Below are positions 20,655 through 24,097 of a stretch of 24,097 bases of DNA, piece after piece. The DNA lies in NCBI GenBank assembly GCA_015679605.1, contig JAAAVE010000242.1:1-24097 (forward strand), in the 5' to 3' direction. The translations under genes and the position numbers were made by a program. Below the pieces are notes generated by a model. That model did no database searches and had not been told where the DNA came from. It saw only the letters and a program-made list of their open reading frames with translations. This DNA is from Podila epigama (taxonomy: Eukaryota > Mortierellomycota > Mortierellomycetes > Mortierellales > Mortierellaceae). The stretch's first letter is position 1. Each line of letters opens with the position of its first letter.

Positions 20655-20909
20655 ATGCCCCGATTCCCACTTTCCAAGACACTCCCTCAAACAAAGTCTG
20701 TCGAGTCTTTATCCAAGCCTCTCTTGCCCACCTCGGACACTCGTCCTTCGTCCCTTGCGCAAGACAGCGCTGCTACCTCGGAATCGACCAAGACCGCCGC
20801 CACTACTACCATCAAGACCGCGGATGGTGACTCTCAAACCGACCCTCTCGCCGCAGCCAACGCGTATTTCCGAGGTCGGGCTGTAGAACATGCCATGAGC
20901 CGATTTTAA
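20655..20909 (+). CDS. Small orphan protein, 84 residues
   Basis: A single exon starts at ATG in context CAACCATGCC, about 140 bases after a good TATA box and directly after a T run (20641-20647). I do not recognise a family. The N-terminus is basic/Ser-rich (MPRFPLSKTLPQTKSVESLS). The middle (about 30-62) is Ser/Thr/Ala-rich and probably disordered. The end, ANAYFRGRAVEHAMSRF, is predicted amphipathic-helical and looks like the most structured part. No signal peptide or membrane segment is seen. A likely polyadenylation signal (AAATAAA) lies about 130 bases downstream. Third positions are C-rich as in the well-expressed neighbours, which supports coding. Confidence 0.6.
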   Translation: MPRFPLSKTLPQTKSVESLSKPLLPTSDTRPSSLAQDSAATSESTKTAATTTIKTADGDSQTDPLAAANAYFRGRAVEHAMSRF

Positions 20910-21101
20910 GCTCATCCTCCATTTTTTTTTTTATTTTTGCCGTTTTGGAGTTTGGGCTGTCTGCATTCCCATTGCTGTTATTAAATGTGATACAAAAACA
21001 AGCTCATAGTAAAAGGATGTATCACGAAATGATAGATAAATAAAAACTCTGGATGGTATTAAGAAATGGAAGGACTATGTACCTAAACGAACAATGGATG
21101 C

Positions 21102-21122
21102 TGTGTGTGTGTGTGTGTGTGT
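21102..21122. repeat. TG dinucleotide microsatellite in transporter 3' region
   Basis: A run of about ten TG units. It lies 17 bases beyond the transporter stop codon and would be a CA repeat in the 3' untranslated RNA. Confidence 0.85.
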
Positions 21123-21138
21123 AGGGGGGGTTCTTGTC

Positions 21139-23688
21139 TCAGAGCTTCTCATGGGTAGCAACTGCTTCAGGAGTAGTAGAAGTAGCAGCAGCAATAGCAG
21201 CAGCATCGTTCTCCTTCTCCTCCGCAGCATGACGGAGATCCGATTCGTGGAGGTCAACGTGCTTCATGAGCAAAGTCGTGGCTCCAACAAGGACAGCCAT
21301 AGCCATGGCAATAATCAACAACAACATCTGTGCATCTGCGTAGGCCTCCACAAGCTGGCTCTTAGTCTCGGGTCGAGTCTCAGTCAACGTCTTGATGTAG
21401 CCAAAGACATCATTCATGGCACCATCCTCACTGTATTCGGACGTAATATGCTTCGCCAATCGAGCAGGAAGGTATCTAAGCAAAATTTTTGGATTGTGAC
21501 ATTATGATGATGTTAAGAAAATATTGCGCAGGCTGGGTTGTTGAGGATGCATAAAATACGGACGTGTTTTCTTTGTCAAGGATATCCATGTGTTCTTTTT
21601 CTTTCTTTCACTTACTGGGTCCAGATTCCGCCACTCAAGGCACTACCGAACGCGTAGCCAAAGGATTCCAAGATTTGACCAGCCTGTTTACGATTTAAAA
21701 GGCACTCGATGATGAGTCACTCGATCATGTAAACACACACACGCGACCGCTGAAAAAATAACACTTACACCAATAACTGTAGCCACATCACCCTTCGCGA
21801 CGGCACCTGTGACAGCAACGATAGAGGCGACGTAGGCCATACCGGCACCACCTCCAGCGACGATCTGCGAAATGACAACAAAAGCATCCGAGGAGGATGG
21901 TCGACGACCAGGAATCTGGAGACCAAGACCAATAGTATGAATCACAATACCAGCCCAAATGAAGGGTCGGCAAGTGTTGTAACGCTTCATAGCAAGACCT
22001 GTGAAAAGCTCGACAATAGGATAAATGACTTGATATCCACGCTCAAGAAGAATTGCCTGGTCAAAGTCAATGTCGCGCGAGATGACCAAATAGGCGGTAT
22101 AGTACTGGTAGCTATTTGTTTATATGAAAAAAAAAAAGAAATGACACGAAAAAAAAGAGTCGTAGACCATGCGTTGGGTTAGGTTAACAAGTTTTCATCA
22201 TGAATACGGTATGCAGAGGACATTTGCATCTCCAAGGCAGCCGTTAATCCACCAGTGACGAGAGAAAAAAAATTAAGGGTGGGACCATACTTGAAGGCGT
22301 TCATGACGGTAAAGAAAAAGATGACAGAGAGACCTCCGAGACAGGTACGGTTGGACCAAATGTGGACAGGCATGATTGGACGTTTCGAGTACTTTGCCTC
22401 CCAGATGACAAGCAGGATCAATGCAATGACTCCAGAAAAGAACATGCCCAGAATCTTGGGGTTTGACCAGTTGCCCTCGTAAGTCCTTGCGATGATGATA
22501 GGCAACAAAGTAAGCGAGAGACCCAAAACAATGAGGACTGCACCGACGGCATCAAACTCTTCAAGGAGCCAGGTCACACTCTTTCGCTGAAATCGTCCAT
22601 TCTTTGACTGGGCGCGTTCAGACTTTTTCTGGAGGTGCCAAAGTGGAGTCAACAAGATGACGGAACCCACAGTTGCAATGCAACCAGTGACGATATACAC
22701 GTTGCGCCAAGTCGAACCTTCGACGCCGGTCACTGGCTTAATGAGTGCGTTGGCAATGAAGACGTTGATGATTGCAGGCATATCCCACAATGCAAACATG
22801 ATACCACGGTCAATGAGTTTGGTGGAATCTAGTTTGAACATTGAATTCAAAGATATTTTAGTGAGATGAATGTTGCGTTTTTCTTTTGATGATGTCTGAG
22901 TGTGGAAGTGAAGTGGGGTAAAAAAAAAAAAAAAAAAAAAAAAATAGAAAGATTGAAAAAAAAGGGCAAGAGTATTCTTACCGGCAATCAAGACTTGGCA
23001 AAGGGTCATCAAACCCGTCGAACCAATACCATACGCAATCTGGCCAAGCGCAAACTGGAGAAAGACTTTAGAGGTACCCTGAATAGTATATCCGAGGATG
23101 TAAAAGAACATGGCTGTCGTCAAAGCCTGAGCTCGCCCCACAACGTCTGAAACCTTGGTGTAAAAGGGCACCAATGCCGTAGACATGATCTCGAGAATGG
23201 TTGGCAGGATACTCGTCAACGAGACGACCTCGAATTTAGCTGCGACAATACCGATGCAACTGTACATCAGGTTGACTTCGAACGAGCGCAAGTATGCGTG
23301 AACCAGGATGCTGTCAATAAGTGAAAGCGAGTTGAGTGGGGGCAAAATAGGTTTACATGGACCGCATGAAGCAGGTGAAAGAAAGAAAGAGATGAAGAAC
23401 GAGAGAAAGGTCAGATTGAAGCGAAGCGATTGAGGCAGAATGTAGAGATGCAGGGTCGATGGTTGTGGTCAAGAGATATACACGGATGCCGGATTATGGA
23501 AAGCATATAAACTTTGGATGCTCTAGTGGGATGAAATGGATGAACAGACAGACATACGCTCCCAAGAGAATCTTGAGTTCCTTGCGTGTGAACAAGGAGC
23601 GATCCAAGATTTTGGATTCTTGTTCGTCAGAGCTGGGCTGAGCCGTCTCAACGTCGAGTTCTTGTTTATCGGATGTGCTGTGTGACAT
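21139..23688 (-). CDS. MFS siderophore-iron transporter (Arn/Sit family)
   Basis: Six exons, 23688-23558, 23310-22982, 22828-22189, 22111-21769, 21683-21616 and 21475-21139, encode 615 residues. The ATG has an ideal context (GCCACCATGTC); the frame stays open upstream without another ATG. The N-terminus is acidic and cytosolic (about 1-40). Fourteen hydrophobic segments are expected from the family, and alternating hydrophobic stretches are visible. Family-like motifs are ILVHAYLRSFEVNLMYSC, SDVVGRAQAL (loop 2-3), YGIGSTGLMTLCQVLIAD and IDRGIMFALWDMPAI, and near the C-terminus AGQILESFGYAFGSALSGGI. Such proteins import ferric siderophores across the plasma or endosomal membrane with protons. 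Intron 3 has a non-standard donor (GTTAAC), but only that join gives ENFYQYYTAYL in frame. Substrate cannot be told; some relatives carry other cargo (e.g. glutathione exchange). Confidence 0.92.
22920..22944. repeat. 25-base poly(A) run (poly(U) in the transcript) in transporter intron 2
   Basis: The longest homopolymer in the window. It lies inside intron 22981-22829 of the transporter gene, on the transcript as a U tract. Confidence 0.85.
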
Positions 23689-23827
23689 GGTGGCTTGAGG
23701 CAAACTACACAGAGCAGGGGAGGAACCAGAGGAGGTGGTGGGGGTGGAGGGTGGAGGATGGGACAGCGAGGAGGGCAAAGCTATAGAGAAAAAAAAAGAA
23801 AAGAGGTGATCAAGTCAAGTTCTTGGA

Positions 23828-23836
23828 CCTTTTATA
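23828..23836 (-). promoter_or_regulatory. TATA box of the siderophore-type transporter gene
   Basis: TATAAAAGG on the minus strand, 140 bases before the ATG at 23688. It is a consensus-quality core promoter element, which fits a strongly inducible gene. Confidence 0.65.
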
Positions 23837-24062
23837 CTTATTTGCGATAGGCAACTCCACCCTGCTGTATCTTTTTGGTACATCTTTAGTGCACTGTTTT
23901 TCTCTTTTATTCTCCTGAGAGAGAGAGAAAGAGAATAGATGAAGGTGAAGAGTGAACACCAAAGTGCCCGCGTGTGTGAGAAAGAGCGGACAGGACAGCG
24001 ACACAATTGGAGGCACATTGTGCAACAGAGTATCTGACGGAGCTTCATGCAAATAAGGTTAC

Positions 24063-24071
24063 ATCTGATAA
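24063..24071 (+). promoter_or_regulatory. ATCTGATAA, iron-responsive GATA-factor (SREA/Fep1-type) consensus site
   Basis: The sequence is an exact match to ATCWGATAA, the site bound by fungal iron-sensing GATA repressors. It lies about 375 bases upstream of the transporter ATG and 230 bases upstream of its TATA box. That this fungus has such a repressor and uses the site is inference. Confidence 0.5.
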
Positions 24072-24097
24072 CGTTCTTTTTTTTTTTTTTTTCTTGT

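Larger units (their letters stand above)
23689..24097. promoter_or_regulatory. Promoter region of the siderophore-type transporter
   Basis: 409 bases upstream of the transporter ATG to the window edge. It contains a TATA box (23828-23836), GA/CT-rich DNA (about 23915-23935), an exact ATCTGATAA site (24063-24071) and a T run (24077-24092). No gene is supported in it. Confidence 0.6.

Noticed and set aside
23494-23778. Transporter start at 23778
   Set aside because: The codon there is TTG; the ATG at 23688 has an ideal GCCACC context and lies 140 bases after the TATA box.
1-24097. A biosynthetic gene cluster, transposon or CRISPR array
   Set aside because: No backbone synthase, transposase, reverse transcriptase, terminal repeats or spaced repeats were seen; the neighbouring genes have unrelated housekeeping roles.

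Overview
This window looks like nuclear DNA of an early-diverging filamentous fungus, most likely Mucoromycota/Mortierellomycota. Genes carry many short GT-AG introns (mostly 70-250 bases). Leaders are CT-rich. Intergenic DNA and introns carry long poly(A)/poly(T) runs. The gene content is fungal: a chitin synthase, a siderophore-type MFS transporter, ALG2, a Gef1/ClC-5-like CLC transporter and a fungal-type dual-specificity phosphatase. The taxonomic call is inference from this style, not from a search. All exon structures were derived by hand from splice sites, reading phase and family motifs.

Layout, left to right. 1-1905 (-): 5' part of a fungal dual-specificity/tyrosine phosphatase gene that runs off the left edge. 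1906-3692: divergent intergenic region. 3693-5576 (+): mitochondrial ALDH7-family aldehyde dehydrogenase, 3 exons. 5899-10163 (-): CLC chloride/proton antiporter, 10 exons, with a very long disordered N-terminus. 10487-12236 (+): ALG2 mannosyltransferase, 4 exons, divergent from the CLC gene over 323 bases. 12355-13310 (-): THEM6-like thioesterase-superfamily protein, 2 exons, tail-to-tail with ALG2. 14025-14462 (-): small orphan ORF with a His-Asp repeat. 14463-16220: AT-rich region with broken coding-like fragments, then the chitin synthase promoter. 16221-19789 (+): chitin synthase, 6 exons. 20655-20909 (+): small orphan gene behind a good TATA box. 21139-23688 (-): siderophore-type MFS transporter, 6 exons. 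23689-24097: its promoter, with a strong TATA box and an exact ATCTGATAA GATA-factor site.

The genes are mostly housekeeping functions that sit side by side: signalling, lysine/aldehyde metabolism, endomembrane ion exchange, N-glycan assembly, lipid/thioester chemistry, cell-wall chitin and iron uptake. I see no biosynthetic cluster, transposon, tRNA, rRNA or CRISPR array. The items most worth following are the iron-type GATA site upstream of the transporter, the two orphan small proteins, the tandem/inverted 9-mer element just upstream of the chitin synthase TATA box, and a possible decayed gene at 14.7-15.4 kb. I did not find convincing evidence of a wholly new system.
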